A stretch of DNA of 64,000 bases from Plazaster borealis. Taxonomy: Eukaryota > Echinodermata > Asteroidea > Forcipulatida > Labidiasteridae. Shown one piece after another: positions 1 through 11,632 of the stretch. A program made the position numbers and the translations under genes. Positions within the stretch are counted from its first letter, which is position 1. Every line of letters starts with the position of its first letter. The stretch spans positions 1,488,001 through 1,552,000 of the forward strand of contig CM037463.1 in the NCBI GenBank assembly GCA_021014325.1, written 5' to 3'. A model generated the notes under the pieces. It was not told the DNA's origin and ran no database searches. It worked only from the letters and a program-made list of their open reading frames with translations.

Positions 1-2468
1 CCTTGGCATCTTGTACAGCTCAAGAAGAAAAAAAAACTCAATCTCGAAAATGCCCGGAGGATGGGTTCTGTTTGCCGCAGAGATGGGACGGGATTAGAGT
101 GTGCTCATCGCTGCGAGTGTCCCCATAGACGGTGTTTAAGGCAACCACGTTGTATTTGTTCCATGTAGGACTTGTTGAGTGCGCCATGTATATAGCTGGT
201 AGTCACTCCTGCATGGTTCTCGTGCGTTAGTGGTTCTTTTATACAGTTAAGTTTATCTGGGAAGAAATAAAAACATCACCCCACTCTCCCGAATCAGGGA
301 ATATGAGGTGTTCTTTCGTGTGTTCCCAGACAGTGTTGGTGATATCCAAAATTGTTCCGAGAGAAAAATAATTAGCAAAATGAACCATAGGCCTATGCTT
401 AGAATTATTCTATTATCATACCCGAGATTTAATTCAACGTGAAACATAACATGCAGTCGTTTGAATACATTGTTGCTTATTCACAAAATGACCAACCTTT
501 GTTTGATATGAAGTGATCGGGCACCGCCATACGATGTGGGGTTCCGGGTCCTCTACTGAAAAAGGACGAGCAATCACCAAAAATAACAAAATCTACACGA
601 TGACTTCTCAAGATATAAAATATGAACCTCCATCAGCAGCTAGTCCCTAATTCTAAACGAGAAAATAGCAAAACACAATAATATCACGGCACAGAATGTG
701 AGAAGGTCACAGGTCAGCACAAGGCTTGCTACACAGTAGGCCTATATGCTTGACTACAACAAATTACATTGTACAATAGGGCCTACAATAACGATGACTA
801 TATCCCTCAAAATTCATTATTTTCTCTGATGGCATAAACTCAAATGACACTCCCTGATGGTTTTGTATAAAACTAGCCTTCCCAGATGACAAACATCAAG
901 AGCAAGAGCAATACCCCTTACAAACTGAGGAGAATTACCAAGATAAATTGGTGTGAATATTTCTCGCTCAAACGGAAAAGAGAAAAGTCCAAAGATTGCG
1001 GACACGAACTTTGTTATTTGTTTTAATAGTAAATATTTAAATTAAAAGTTACATTAGACCTCAAAACACTGAGGGTGCTCTTGGTATCTGTATGTTTTTA
1101 TCGAAAACCAAAGGAATGGAATAGAATGATTTTTGTATATTCGATTTCGAACAGCGGTATCTGCCATTTACAGGTATCATTTAAAAAACCCCAGATACCA
1201 TTATATATGATATCTCTTCCCAAATCCAACATTGTATATCATACCTTTAAGAGTTCATTATGTACTTTTAGTCAACAGCTAACAAATTGAGTACGAACTA
1301 CCATTCACGTCAACACATGTACATCCCATTTGCCAATATGAAGATTGATGTATATTGATTACGCATTGCGTTATGGGCAATGACCCAAGAGGAAAAACTC
1401 CTGCAGCGGTACAACGACGCCAGTTACGTGTCGTGTATTCATTAACTCTCCCCCATCATTGGGATTGCCTCTCACTGCTCTTTCCGTACCCTCATTCAAT
1501 ATTCCGACCGGTAACACGATGCCCTTTTCCTCGACAATATGATTTTCTGCGACCTGATCACCGTAAGAAATCCTATCCGACACTTGAATCCCAAATGGGT
1601 TAGCGAATCGACCACATACACGGTGTATGCACGCCACTGTTCATCCTGCACCCAACAACAGCCGATGGTCAACCCATGATATTCTAGTACAGCTGCTAAG
1701 CGCCAGAACGTTCGCTTAGCGTGAACAGGTTCCCTGCCAAAAATATTGTTCCCCGATTATTGTTTGCTCAGTAAATTGATTTGTTAAGCAACTTCTTTGT
1801 CTTTTCACGAATTTTAACGAGACACAAGGTGCTTGAGTGGAGAGTGATTGGTCAGTTTTGTTGTCTTTATGAACGAAGGTGGGGAGGTAAGGGCAGAGGC
1901 CTGACTATCGCTTCTGCATAAATTCCCTTGTCTCCATGGTAACACAAATTGCTCACATGTTGATAATAAATAACCTGAATGATATTATTAAATAAGGATT
2001 CACTGAAGCGATTAATTCGACAAATTAATAAAGAACAACTATCTCATAATCATTAGACACTGTGTTTTGTTTCCATTTTAGTAATGAATTGCGCATACAC
2101 AAATTAACAAAATATATGCCTTTGGTTGTTTTGTTTGTTAGACTGAAAATAGTATTACAAGTTGATTAGAATTTTCATGCAATTAAGAAACTTGGTTTTT
2201 TTCCCAGCAGCTTAGATAATTGGAATAACAACCTGTCAGCTCAATTTACTAGTTCTAAAATGCAGTGAGGACGGAAGCCCAGCAGGTTGTCATGTACTAT
2301 TTTCCAATTGACAAGGAATTCACATACAAATTAAATAAGCGTACTCATGTTTTGTTAAACGTCCGGAAATGCAGTAATGCTTTAAAAAAAAGATTTGGTC
2401 TTGCTACAACTTCGCTCGGCGAGAGAATTGAATAAAACTTAATGTAATAAATAACTGATACCTGAGTC
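1..2468. other. No recognisable gene
   Basis: AT-rich sequence with only short scattered open frames. A frame open from base 1 to about 171 is Lys-rich then Cys-rich and stops. It could be the end of an exon cut by the window edge, but nothing else supports it. No repeat shared with the rest of the window was noticed. Confidence 0.5.
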
Positions 2469-2472
2469 TTAA

Positions 2473-2869
2473 AGGGTCTGTATACGTTTGGTATTAACTC
2501 TGAAAATTATTGGCAATAAAAACTTACTTGGTAAGAAGTAGAGCAGCTTTGGATAGTAAAATGCATTTTGAGAAACTTTTCACTTCGAAGTACTGCGGTT
2601 ATGGAAAAAGATATCACTTTTTATCCCAACAAATTTGAATCTGAGAAGCGTTACTGCAGTAACGTTTCTCAGATAGTGTATTCCAATTGCAAATTATTCT
2701 TCCTGCGTGGACAAAACCGCTCCAAATTTTCGGCAATATCTCAAAAACGCTACCACCTTTTGAAATGAAATTTTCACAGGTTATAGTTTTATTGTATATA
2801 TCTACAACTGTAGGATTGAAGAAAAAAGAACACCCAGTGGGTTCCAAATACCAATCGTATTAAATCCCT
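2473..2869. mobile_element. TTAA-type MITE, group C copy 1
   Basis: Non-autonomous DNA element flanked by TTAA on both sides (2469-2472 and 2870-2873). The left end reads AGGGTCTGTATACGTTTGGT and the right end is its degenerate inverse. An internal palindrome around GAATCTGAGAAGCG / CGTTTCTCAGAT lies at the centre. Related copies occur at 31992-32329 and 60680-61072. TTAA duplication is typical of piggyBac-type elements; no transposase is present. Confidence 0.8.
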
Positions 2870-3368
2870 TTAAATCGAATGTTCTGAAGAGAATATGCTC
2901 ATGAATGTTGGTGCATCAAATATCCTTTGAGACATTTCTTGACTGAATGCCCTGAAGTTGCCACAGAGTCTTGATCCATGCTTTACAACCGCTGCTCACC
3001 CCGTTAAAGGGCACACAACACCCCATCCATCTTGTATTAGGATTATGAGAGCTGATTGTCAAACACATAGGAACCGTACTAACTCGTTCGCAGCCTCGCC
3101 TTGGCCATTGCTTCAGTGTGTTTGCGTTGATAAGAAACATGAGGGCCACACATGGAGCGTAACCTATATTTTATTCCCCATTATGTTTTTATTTTGACCA
3201 GAAAATTAAAGGCATTAGAAAACAACATGTGAATCAGTTAGAAATTATTAAAACAATGTATTGATACGGGAGAAAGTCAGATACACGCACATGAGACAAA
3301 CAAATAATAGTAATCATAAATAAACAAAATAAAAACAATGAAAAAGGCAAAGATAATCATGAAGAATC

Positions 3369-3884
3369 ATGGCACTTAGCAAGAAGGTAACAGATGGACT
3401 AAGAAACCCACAGAATGACACCCAAGGGCCGGCAGGAGAAGATGAGGAAGACAAACATGGACTAAGAAACCCACAGAATGGCACCCAAGGACCGGCAGGA
3501 GAAGAAGAGGAAGACAAACATGGACTAAGAAACCCACAGAATGGCACCCAAGGACCGGCAGGAGAAGATGAGGAAGACAAACATGGACTAAGAAACCCAC
3601 AGAATGACACCCAAGGGCCGGCAGGAGAAGATGAGGAAGACAAACATGGACTAAGAAACCCACAGAATGGCACCCAAGGACCGGCAGGAGAAGATGAGGA
3701 AGACAAACATGGACTAAGAAACCCACAGAATGACACCCAAGGGCCGGCAGGAGAAGATGAGGAAGACAAACATGGACTAAGAAACCCACAGAATGACACC
3801 CAAGGACCGGCAGGAGAAGATGAGGAAGACATACGAGGAGATGGAGAGATGAAATCACCACATGAAGACGGCAACATGGAGTAG
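3369..3884 (+). CDS. Hypothetical acidic repeat protein ORF (171 aa)
   Basis: Open frame from ATG at 3369 to TAG at 3884. It is almost wholly built of a 21-residue unit (GLRNPQN-D/G-TQGPAG then an acidic EDEED stretch ending KH) repeated seven times. A short lead (MALSKKVTD) and an acidic tail (residues about 155-171) flank the array. No known domain is recognised. Because the DNA unit is 63 bp and stop-free, two minus-strand frames are open as well, so openness alone does not show coding. It could be an exon of an unidentified gene or plain minisatellite. Confidence 0.25.
   Translation: MALSKKVTDGLRNPQNDTQGPAGEDEEDKHGLRNPQNGTQGPAGEEEEDKHGLRNPQNGTQGPAGEDEEDKHGLRNPQNDTQGPAGEDEEDKHGLRNPQNGTQGPAGEDEEDKHGLRNPQNDTQGPAGEDEEDKHGLRNPQNDTQGPAGEDEEDIRGDGEMKSPHEDGNME
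3396..3830. repeat. 63-bp minisatellite, about 7 units
   Basis: Seven nearly identical 63-bp units, each starting GGACTAAGAAACCCACAGAA. Only three sites vary: GAC/GGC, GGG/GGA, and one GAT/GAA. The variants alternate along the array (Asp type in units 1, 4, 6 and 7; Gly type in 2, 3 and 5), as expected from unequal exchange. The last unit loses its final codons. Confidence 0.97.
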
Positions 3885-4670
3885 AATGTCAAGAGACAGA
3901 AGGGGATGGACATTGCTGGAGGAGGGCTTCATCCAACAGTGGGTGAATACAGCCTGATGATGAGGATGATGGGGATGATTAGGATGACGATGATGACGAA
4001 TGTAGTATCTCAGACGATTTTGATGGAAATATTGCTTGCTATTCCTGTCCAGAATCTATGTATGATTGCTTGCTGGGAAATAATTGCAGGCCTCTACAGC
4101 TCAAAAAAGAAACACAAGGCAACACCTGTTTCATTGAAATCACATTGCTATGATAAATCAACTTTTCACCGCGAACAATACTCTGTGGTATTTGCTCTCA
4201 ATCTTAAAGAAAGCTGTGCATGCAGCCTCTATACTGTAAATAACTGGAGTCACCCAAATTATAAAACTGAGTTTCGAGAAATATCGAGTACTATAATATG
4301 TGTTGTGTGATGTTTTATTCCATGTTGCCAAGTGGCCGGTCTTTATTAATGATTCTTGCTAACCTGACGTCTTTATTTCGTCTCTCTTCGCTGTTTCATT
4401 TTACAGTTCTTCCTTGAATTCATGGAAATATGGTGCGTACGTGCCAACCAAACCCCAAACGCAAAATGTTTAAAATACGTTAAGAATAATGTCCTCCCCT
4501 GAGAACGAGGTTCGTGGATATCCATTCGTATACCGTTCAGTGTCTCCTGTGTCATGTTCCCTATATGCAAAGTAACGATGATGAATACTGATTTTGTTTA
4601 TGCTAAAAGGGGTCAGACTATTTTTTTGCTGTATACAAGTACAACAGTCAGTCGGGTTGCGTGAATTATA
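3885..4670. other. No recognisable gene
   Basis: Includes a short Met-rich open frame at 3906-4310 that starts in GATGATGA-rich simple sequence. No domain, splice pattern or repeat match is seen. Confidence 0.5.
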
Positions 4671-4814
4671 GGGCCTTTTCGAAACCCCGGTCTGGGGTCC
4701 GGTTTGGAATCCGTTCGCCTGATTGAAGCCCCGTAAGGAAAGCGCACGTCTTCTAAATAAATGATGGAGTCTAAGCCTAAGCCCAAGGCAAAGCCAAAGG
4801 TTTCGAAAAGGCCC
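4671..4814. mobile_element. Palindromic MITE, GGGCCTTTTCGAAA family
   Basis: Inverted ends GGGCCTTTTCGAAACC and GGTTTCGAAAAGGCCC bound a 144-bp element rich in AGCC/AAGCCC words. A second copy lies at 20106-20252, and a right-end fragment near 27150-27185. No coding sequence. Confidence 0.75.
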
Positions 4815-5055
4815 GAGTTAGAGACAAACACAATGGTTAATACAATGGTAAGGAGCTACGGTATTTTAAATGTGAGAATATAAACACCTCATTTCCAGTC
4901 AGACCTTTACTGAGAAAAGTTACCTTAATTTAACGAAAATCAAACCAAAATGTGGTGATGATGACGGATATATTGATTCGCTTGAAACCTCCAACACTCC
5001 AAACTCCAAACTTCCAGTCAAAGTCCCCAGTGGATGGGTTTGGAAGAAATTCCCA

Positions 5056-5186
5056 CAGGGTACAAGGTACAAGGTACAAGGTACAAGGTACAAGGTACAA
5101 GGTACAAGGTACAAGGTACAAGGTACAAGGTACAAGGTACAAGGTACAAGGTACAAGGTACAAGGTAAGGTACAAGGTACAAGGTA
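5056..5186. repeat. (TACAAGG)n tandem repeat
   Basis: About 18 units of a 7-bp repeat (TACAAGG) run almost without interruption, with one 5-bp unit (TAAGG) near 5166. Long open frames across it are artefacts: 7 bp read in triplets gives a 7-residue protein period. Confidence 0.97.
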
Positions 5187-5711
5187 CTGCACAAAGGCCT
5201 ACTGGTACATTGAAACCGGTACTCATAATGTCTTTGAAATTGGAAATTTTGTTACGATTGTAACGCGAGATTTCGTTGGAGCATGGAGGTAGAATGGTTG
5301 GAGATACCTACCCACATGGTGATAATCATTTGAAGGGATTGATGTCTATAAATCCATTACAATTTATTCCGATAAATAATACACGAAATTCCAAGAAAAG
5401 TCACGGTTTCTGATATAGGCCTAAGTGGTGTTATGTTTGCCGCCTTCCCGTACTATTGCGGTATGTTCACCGGAGATAAATCATGCAATATCACGAATAG
5501 AATTGACTCCTGCACTTTTTGAAAGTGACTATACATAAACAAACTCATACACAACTCATCGTTATTGTTTTGAGCTCGCACATTTATCCTGTGATATTAG
5601 GACGAGGAATTTGTTTTTGCATGTCCTGGGTATTGGAATAAATTATTTTTATCGTCTGCCAACAATGTTTCTCCTTGAAGTTTGATATAATGTTGTAAAT
5701 GCAGTAGGCTA

Positions 5712-5930
5712 TGGAGCCCCTAAAGGGACATTATGGTGAAGAAAAAAAAATATAGAAAAAAAATGAACACATAAATAATTTGAGTTCTTCATTTCGTGTG
5801 CTCGAAATCATTCCATGCTCACGAAATAATGTTCATGCACTCGAAGCAGTTATTTCGTGCGCTCGAAATCATTTTGAGCGTTCGAAATTAGAACTTATAA
5901 ATTATTTCACATGTGCCTTTAGGGGCTCCG
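5712..5930. mobile_element. Palindromic MITE with TA target duplication
   Basis: Ends TGGAGCCCCTAAAGG and CCTTTAGGGGCTCCG are inverse of each other, flanked by TA at 5710-5711 and 5931-5932. The interior repeats a TTTCGTGCGCTCGAAATCAT motif in both orientations, making the element highly self-complementary. The TA duplication fits the Tc1/mariner group; no transposase. Confidence 0.8.
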
Positions 5931-6944
5931 TAGTAGGCACATGTTAAGGCAAAGTATAGGACTTGCGGTTTTTAAAAAGAAATAGATAAGTTTCGATTTC
6001 AGAACTCACCGTTAAAATTAGTTCATCTAAAAACAAATTCTCCATAGAAATATTACTGCAAATGTTGAAAAAATAGCATCAGAAGGACCAACATGTTATA
6101 TTTAGCTATTGGTTGTTTCAATTACGGCAATAGAAATAAACACATGTGAACCCGAACAAAATCTCTGACACAAAACATTAACAGTTTCTCGTTGCTTTCA
6201 CAAAAACGTTACAATCAAATTCGATGAAATTTTCACAAATTGATCATATGATATGTTTATTGAAAACTAGAGGAATTAATTTTCTCTTCCAAAAAACAAT
6301 TTATTTATTTTATTTTATTACACTTTACACTGGCGAAACACTAAAAGTTATTAGAAGGTCAATCCACAAGATAGAACTATGACTGAGAAAAATATATATA
6401 AGCAAATATTCAAAATTGTATAAAATATCAAGCCAGTGAGTGGAAAGGAGATAAGGCCGTCCTACCACAAAAATGTGAAAAAATACCCCGCCCGTCAGAT
6501 AAAAAGAAAAGACCCCCCCCAAAAAAAACCCCGTTGAGGCTGAACAAAATAACCAAATTCGACAACAGGGGCAACAGCAGTGCAACACCCAGGTACACAC
6601 ATCATCTGCTGAGAAACCAGAGGCAAATGTTTCTTTAAAATGATTCATTATAACCTTTAATGCTTTTAGATGATTTGAAATTCCAGCAACGGCAATATGA
6701 TTATTGCCATGGGACCCAAATAATAATACGAAGTGGCCTCTATGTATACATAACTAAGTCTTGCCCGTGGTCGTGATGGTGCGTCATTTAATGTTCCCAA
6801 AGAGATTGGGTATTCACTTCAAGGAGATACTTGGCAATTTGTTCGGCTCCTCGAGAGCGAAGTTCAAAATCCATTACTGCCATTAACTATTCACCTTGTC
6901 GTAACAGCGAATAATAATTGTTTTGTGTAAGCATTAACCAGATT

Positions 6945-7366
6945 TGTAATAATAATAATAATACAAAATAATACAAAATAATGTAGTATTATATAACACA
7001 CGTATCCACCAATAAGGTGCTCAAGGCGCTTGAACAAAGAGAGACACTTTTTAAGAGGTTTTCAAGTATTTGTGAATTATGAGACCGATTCATGTAGCAC
7101 CTTGTAAAGGTTTACAAGGTGCTGCGGCTCACTCAGCAGCCACTGCCAGAAACACCGGGGCGAACCCCTTCTCTTAACGACAACTGTACTAGGTTCTTTT
7201 ACGTACATACGGGACCAACGGCTTTACGTCCCATCCGTCGGACCAAGCAATGATGGTTTAGTGTCTCGCTTAATGACACAAGTGCCATGACCAGGACTCG
7301 AACCCACACTCTGCTGACCAGAAACACCATAGTTTGAGTCCGGTGCGCTCGACCACTCGGCCGCAA
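6945..7366 (-). mobile_element. tRNA-derived SINE, body type 1
   Basis: Read on the minus strand: a tRNA-Leu/Ser-like head (GCGGCCGAGTGGTCGAGCGC), a B-box-like GGGTTCGAGTCC, then a conserved body with GGGACGTAAAGCCGTTGGTCC, ACGTAAAAGAACC and GGGGTTCGCCCCGG. The tail after GGTGCTACATG is rich in ATT. Degraded at the tail. Same family as 41038-41290, 44088-44484, 45015-45431 and 62948-63192. Confidence 0.85.
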
Positions 7367-7825
7367 TGCTCTAAATTTTGATGAACAATGACGAATTTAA
7401 AATTCAGGAGACGTCGGCGGCACATCTTTATCAACTATTTTTGATTTATTAGTTGCTTTGGTTAGAAATATTTTGTTTTGTGTCATTTGCAGACATCCCT
7501 TTGCATTATAACTTAATTTTCTAAAGTTACAATCTTACAATACTTTCCCTTTAAAGGGTGACGACATTATTATCGCACGCGCGTGTGCAGTAACTGGATG
7601 AGACTTCAGAATTCAATGTCTAGCCACAGACTCGCTGTGATCAAGACGACAAAACCCCTTTAATCCGTAATTAAACTGAGGCAATTATGACAGCACTGAG
7701 TCGACTAGGGACAAGTCTATAGTGTTCATGTTCCTTTTGATCAATATTGGAACAGCTCGTCTGAGAAAAGACCCGCTGCATCAGGTGATACAGATTCGTT
7801 CTTGTCATAACATTTCAACAATCTA

Positions 7826-7988
7826 GGCCCAATTTAACAGCGCTGCTTAAGCACAAAAAGTAGCTGAGTGCGATGCTTACCAGAATAAGGTTACCAGGGA
7901 ATACCAGCCAAAATACCCTATGACATGAATTTTATGACTGGTATCCTGCTCATGTTTAAAAGTTAAGCAATATTTTGTGCTTAAGCCA
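7826..7988. mobile_element. Palindromic MITE P copy 1 (degraded)
   Basis: Diverged copy of the family whose intact ends read GGGCCCAATTTCATAGAGCT and inverse. It keeps the inverted CTTACCAGAATAAGGTTACC core and GCTTAAGCAC near the ends. Better copies at 25963-26145, 30495-30688 and 40222-40415. Confidence 0.7.
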
Positions 7989-7992
7989 GGCA

Positions 7993-8090
7993 TAACAATA
8001 ATAATATGACGTTCTTATAGAGCGCATTTTAGTTCTGGGAGAACTCTCAATGCTCTTTACATACGATACATAATAAAAAACAAAATACAA
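7993..8090 (-). repeat. SINE/LINE 3' tail fragment
   Basis: On the minus strand reads GCGCTCTATAAGAACGTCAT followed by an ATT-rich run. This resembles the GCGCTATATAAGA-(ATT)n tail of the SINEs in this window. No head or body remains. Confidence 0.5.
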
Positions 8091-9219
8091 TCTACAAATA
8101 AACTTAACAATTGTGATTTCTCGTGATTTTTCCTGAATTCAGGATTGTTATTCAACCTCCTTGTGTCTTCAAATTTTCTTGAAAATGGTAACGCATTCAT
8201 CAAAGGGAGAAGGAAAATCCTGTGGATTTGTATTTCTGATGGTGATTCACAGAGTCTCTAAACCTCCCGAATTATAACATCATAATATGATAGAATATGG
8301 GAGAACCCAGGCCCGCAAGCCATTTTCAGGAACATTCACATTCGGCAAATCTCACCCCTGGCTTAAGCTCTATGAAATTGGAACCTGTTGTGAACATATC
8401 TAACTCCATTATAATGAGAGAACACTTCAATAATCAATTTCATTTACAAGGACGCTCTGCAGCTTTCTTTGAAACGAGGGCCGTTAATATTTACAATGAG
8501 ATAAATAGACATACTGCTATATAGAGATATGCAGTTCACCTACATAACGAGAAGAAAATCACATTATGTTTCGCAAATCTACACAACATGCCCGCCACGT
8601 CTCCCATCGGCCCAGAATAAAAGAACCGCAAGTAATCATGTTCACTGCATGCTATACGGCACGACGCAGGGATACCAAACACTCACAATTGAATAAATCG
8701 AAACCGGTGTTGCATAATAACGAGAGCGGGGTCTTCGAGCTAGAGAGCCACCATCAAAAATACATGACAATATTCTCGAATCATCTCGTGACTTGGTTAA
8801 CCGAAGCTGTGTGAATAATTAAATGATGAACATTCAGACATTATGCATGTCCGTTCAGGGCCACCATAAAGCTGAAACAAAAAAAAAATCCCAGAAATGT
8901 CAATATTGTTGTAGCTGCATCTTGAGCTGCTAAAGCAAACATCCCATGTTAACAACCGACTCGCCATTTCAAGATGTTTTTATCAACCCTTTCGATTTGT
9001 CATATAGTCAGATTCTGTTTTTGTAAAAGAGTATAGTAATTATTTGACGATCCCAAGAAAAACATCAGTCTCCTTACAAAAAAAGGTCATATTTCACGGG
9101 GTGGTTTTTTGAAGGAACACGGTACATTAACAAGGAAACCAAGACAGCAAAGAAAGTAATTTAAAACCACCCGAATGGGCGTGCACGGGTGACTATTCGG
9201 TTGTACCCCAGGGCTACTT
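8091..9219. other. No recognisable gene
   Basis: Two short open frames (8297-8524 and 8566-8814, +) have no recognisable domain, no shared splice sites and no repeat content. Left as unexplained sequence. Confidence 0.4.
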
Positions 9220-9288
9220 TACAATTCAAGAATCTTCACCAATGACTCCATCTTCCTGACCTGTCCTTCAAACTGGGAAATGTGTCCT
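9220..9288. repeat. Duplicated 70-bp flank of MITE A
   Basis: This sequence (ending CTGGGAAATGTGTCC) also occurs at about 11849-11915. In both places it lies immediately left of a group A MITE. The duplicated unit is therefore longer than the MITE itself. Confidence 0.85.
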
Positions 9289-9291
9289 TAA

Positions 9292-9635
9292 AGGTATTGT
9301 ACACTTTTGGTAACAGCTCAAAATCAGTGTCCACATTTTGTGTGATTCAACATGCATGAACAAACAAACCTGTGACAGTTTGAGCTCAATTGGTCATCGA
9401 GGTCATGAGAAAATAGTGAAAAGAGACTGTATGTGTTTTCAGTTTTTACAAACATAGAGTTTTTATCGCGCGTGATAAAAACTATTATTTTACTCATTTC
9501 TCAGAAACGATAGCCTTTTAGGCAGAAATATTTTAAGGAACCCTTTCTACCATTACTTACTTTAAATCATGTAAGTTATGTGTGAATCGGTGAACATTTT
9601 GTGTTTTTCGATCTTACCAATAGTGTACAGGGCCT
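9292..9635. mobile_element. TTAA-type MITE, group A copy 1
   Basis: Flanked by TTAA at 9288-9291 and 9636-9639. Terminal repeats AGGTATTGTACACTTTTGGTA (left) and the inverse of a GTGTACAGGGCCT end (right). A central palindrome TTTTTATC-GCGC-GATAAAAA lies near 9463-9485. Copies at 11919-12242 and 60171-60515, and a degraded relative at 33126-33475. Confidence 0.85.
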
Positions 9636-9639
9636 TTAA

Positions 9640-10176
9640 AGGTATTATGCAGGGTTGGTAGAGCTGACAAAATAGTCGCAGACAGTGTTCATGTTTTGTG
9701 TGATCAACCATACATGAAATAACAAACCTGTAAAAATTTGGTCTTAATCCGTTGTGTGAGTCAAGAGATAATTCACCATGTAAACATATAGACCTATATC
9801 TTGCTGCCACCATCTTGGCCATGTTCCCTGTATCCAATAACAGTAATGGATGCTAATATTCATTGTGTAAAAAGGAGACCAGACTATTTCTCCTTCCAGC
9901 CTCAGTTTGGTTACATTGAGATGAATGGGAGAAAATCAAGATAGTCGCTCCATGATAAAGGTTTATTGTCCTTAATTTTGGTTGTAACAACCGAAATCAG
10001 CCGCGTTTGTTTTGCGGATTTTTTAGGTTATGAGATTCAGTTTCTTAAATATAATTTCATTTCAGAGGGAAATATTTCACAGGAAATGGTTCTAGTATGA
10101 ACTTCATAAACAGTAAGCCTTCGGACTAAAATTAAACAATGATGTATTTCATCCTTACCAATCCTGTATAATACTT
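9640..10176. mobile_element. TTAA-type MITE, group E
   Basis: Starts AGGTATTATGCAGGGTTGGTA and ends with the inverse-related TACCAATCCTGTATAATACTT. It is bounded by TTAA at 9636-9639 and 10177-10180. The left TTAA is shared with the neighbouring group A element, so the two are joined end to end. Interior text (CCATCTTGGCC, CTTCCAGCCTC) recurs at about 13810-13905 and 29690-29705, suggesting other decayed relatives. Confidence 0.75.
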
Positions 10177-10675
10177 TTAACTCTTGCTTTTAAGTGCCAC
10201 TCAACAAAATAAGCAAACAACTTTAAAAATGCCTCAAAAGTGAATTAAAAAAAGCAAGGGAATATAACTTTAAGTTGGACAAGTCCCACTTGTAGGTGGA
10301 GCATCCATGAGGGGGCGGAGTGTATGACATAAATACATTGAAGGAAATGCACAAAAACAAATATCAAACAAAGAAGTCAACGGAGGTACATGTGTCGTTG
10401 AAACTGCTCCTCCAATTCGTTTGTAACGTGATACGTTGTGCTTTGTCAGTCGCATTTATCCGTAACCGCGAGTTATGGACGTGATGTTATATAGAATTAC
10501 TGCCTCTGCACTTTCTGGAAATTAATAATGACAGCAGAAAGACTCGAGAATTCAAATGGATGGAGGATTCAAGTAAATGTTACGCAGGTTTTGCTTTATG
10601 GCGCCTCATCTTGTACTGTTGTGTTTCTTTCGTCTGACATGGCGTTCCTCCAGTGATGTTGCAGTCAAGTATCAA

Positions 10676-11180
10676 GCACTGCCGAGTACTAGGGTGGCCT
10701 AGTAGTGCTCGAATACGAGTAGGCCTAGTGTTTGAGCACCGGGTATTCTGATATCCGAGTACTGAGTCGAGTATACCATGTATACTTGGATATCAGAGTA
10801 CGAGTACGAGATGCATACATTATAAAAAAATACTGCGAAAGGGAATACCCTTTTTTATTTTCGTCTTTTTGACTAGATTCTAGACGACAACTTGTGCTTG
10901 TTGGTATAGCTATCTTAACATGAATACATCATAGACAACTTTAATTTTACTTTTCCCAGGGCTTTATTCCTATATTTATTACACGTGCAGGAAAGCAGAA
11001 AGTATTTTAACCACGAGTAGGCCTACTTAAAATCGGAGCCCGAGTACATTTTCAGTCGAGTATCGAGTACATGATTTCGAGTATAGCCTGCAGATTATTG
11101 TTTTAGCTGAGTATCGAGTACATGGACTTTGGGTGGGAGTATTTTGCTAGCCGAGTACAAGTACGAGTACCATTAACACT
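10676..11180. repeat. GAGTAC-rich dispersed repeat, copy 1
   Basis: About 500 bp dominated by degenerate GAGTACGAG / CGAGTATCGAGTAC words, with the phrase TTCTGATATC-GAGTAC near the start. A related segment lies in the opposite orientation at 57030-57670. Origin unknown; no coding potential. Confidence 0.7.
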
Positions 11181-11237
11181 AGCCCTAGGACCGTAGGACA
11201 CCAGACTACAATGCACTGCAACGGAGGAGTACAAGTG

Positions 11238-11632
11238 TAACCTCGTCCCCATGGAAGTTACTTTATTTCCAACCATGTTTACAATAGTAAACCCTGGGAG
11301 GGAAACTCCTTACTTGGACCCTGATTGGACAACGACTGTGGTGTACAAAAGTATTACGTAAACATGTTAAGTTGTACTCATTCAGTTCTCACCATGTTCA
11401 CAGCCAGACTATTCTAATTTGCATTTGCATACGTATCCAAAAAATGTGGATACTCTCTTAAAGTTTTAGATTGAAACTCACTCTAACCGAGTGAAACTAG
11501 TGACAACTGCAGATGATTTTGTCATAGAGTTAATTTCAGTCTAAAACTTTAAGAGTGTATGCAAATGATCCAATACCAGGGTGAGAGAGCGGTCAACCTC
11601 GTACTGCTCGATACACCTTGGGGACGAGGTTG
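11238..11632. mobile_element. Palindromic-end DNA element with 9-bp target duplication
   Basis: Ends AACCTCGTCCCCATGG and CCTTGGGGACGAGGTT are inverse. GTACAAGTG flanks both sides (11229-11237 and 11633-11641). A 9-bp duplication suits Mutator-like elements; 8-bp hAT type cannot be excluded. A second element (11453-11557) is nested inside. The copy at 20335-20621 lacks that insert. Confidence 0.85.
11453..11557. mobile_element. 105-bp nested MITE with TA duplication
   Basis: Inverted ends CTCTCTTAAAGTTTTAGA and TCTAAAACTTTAAGAGTG, flanked by TA at 11451-11452 and 11558-11559. It interrupts the larger element around it. The homologous position in the 20335-20621 copy is uninterrupted. Confidence 0.85.

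Noticed and set aside
1..171. Open frame from base 1, and in another frame a KMPGGWVLFAAEM stretch faintly like a polybromo HMG box
   Set aside because: Too short, cut by the window edge, stops soon after, and no donor site continues it.
3314..3913. Long minus-strand frames over the minisatellite
   Set aside because: They are open only because a stop-free 63-bp unit is repeated in phase.
4920..5263. Repeating open frames across the heptamer array
   Set aside because: Artefact of a 7-bp repeat read in triplets.
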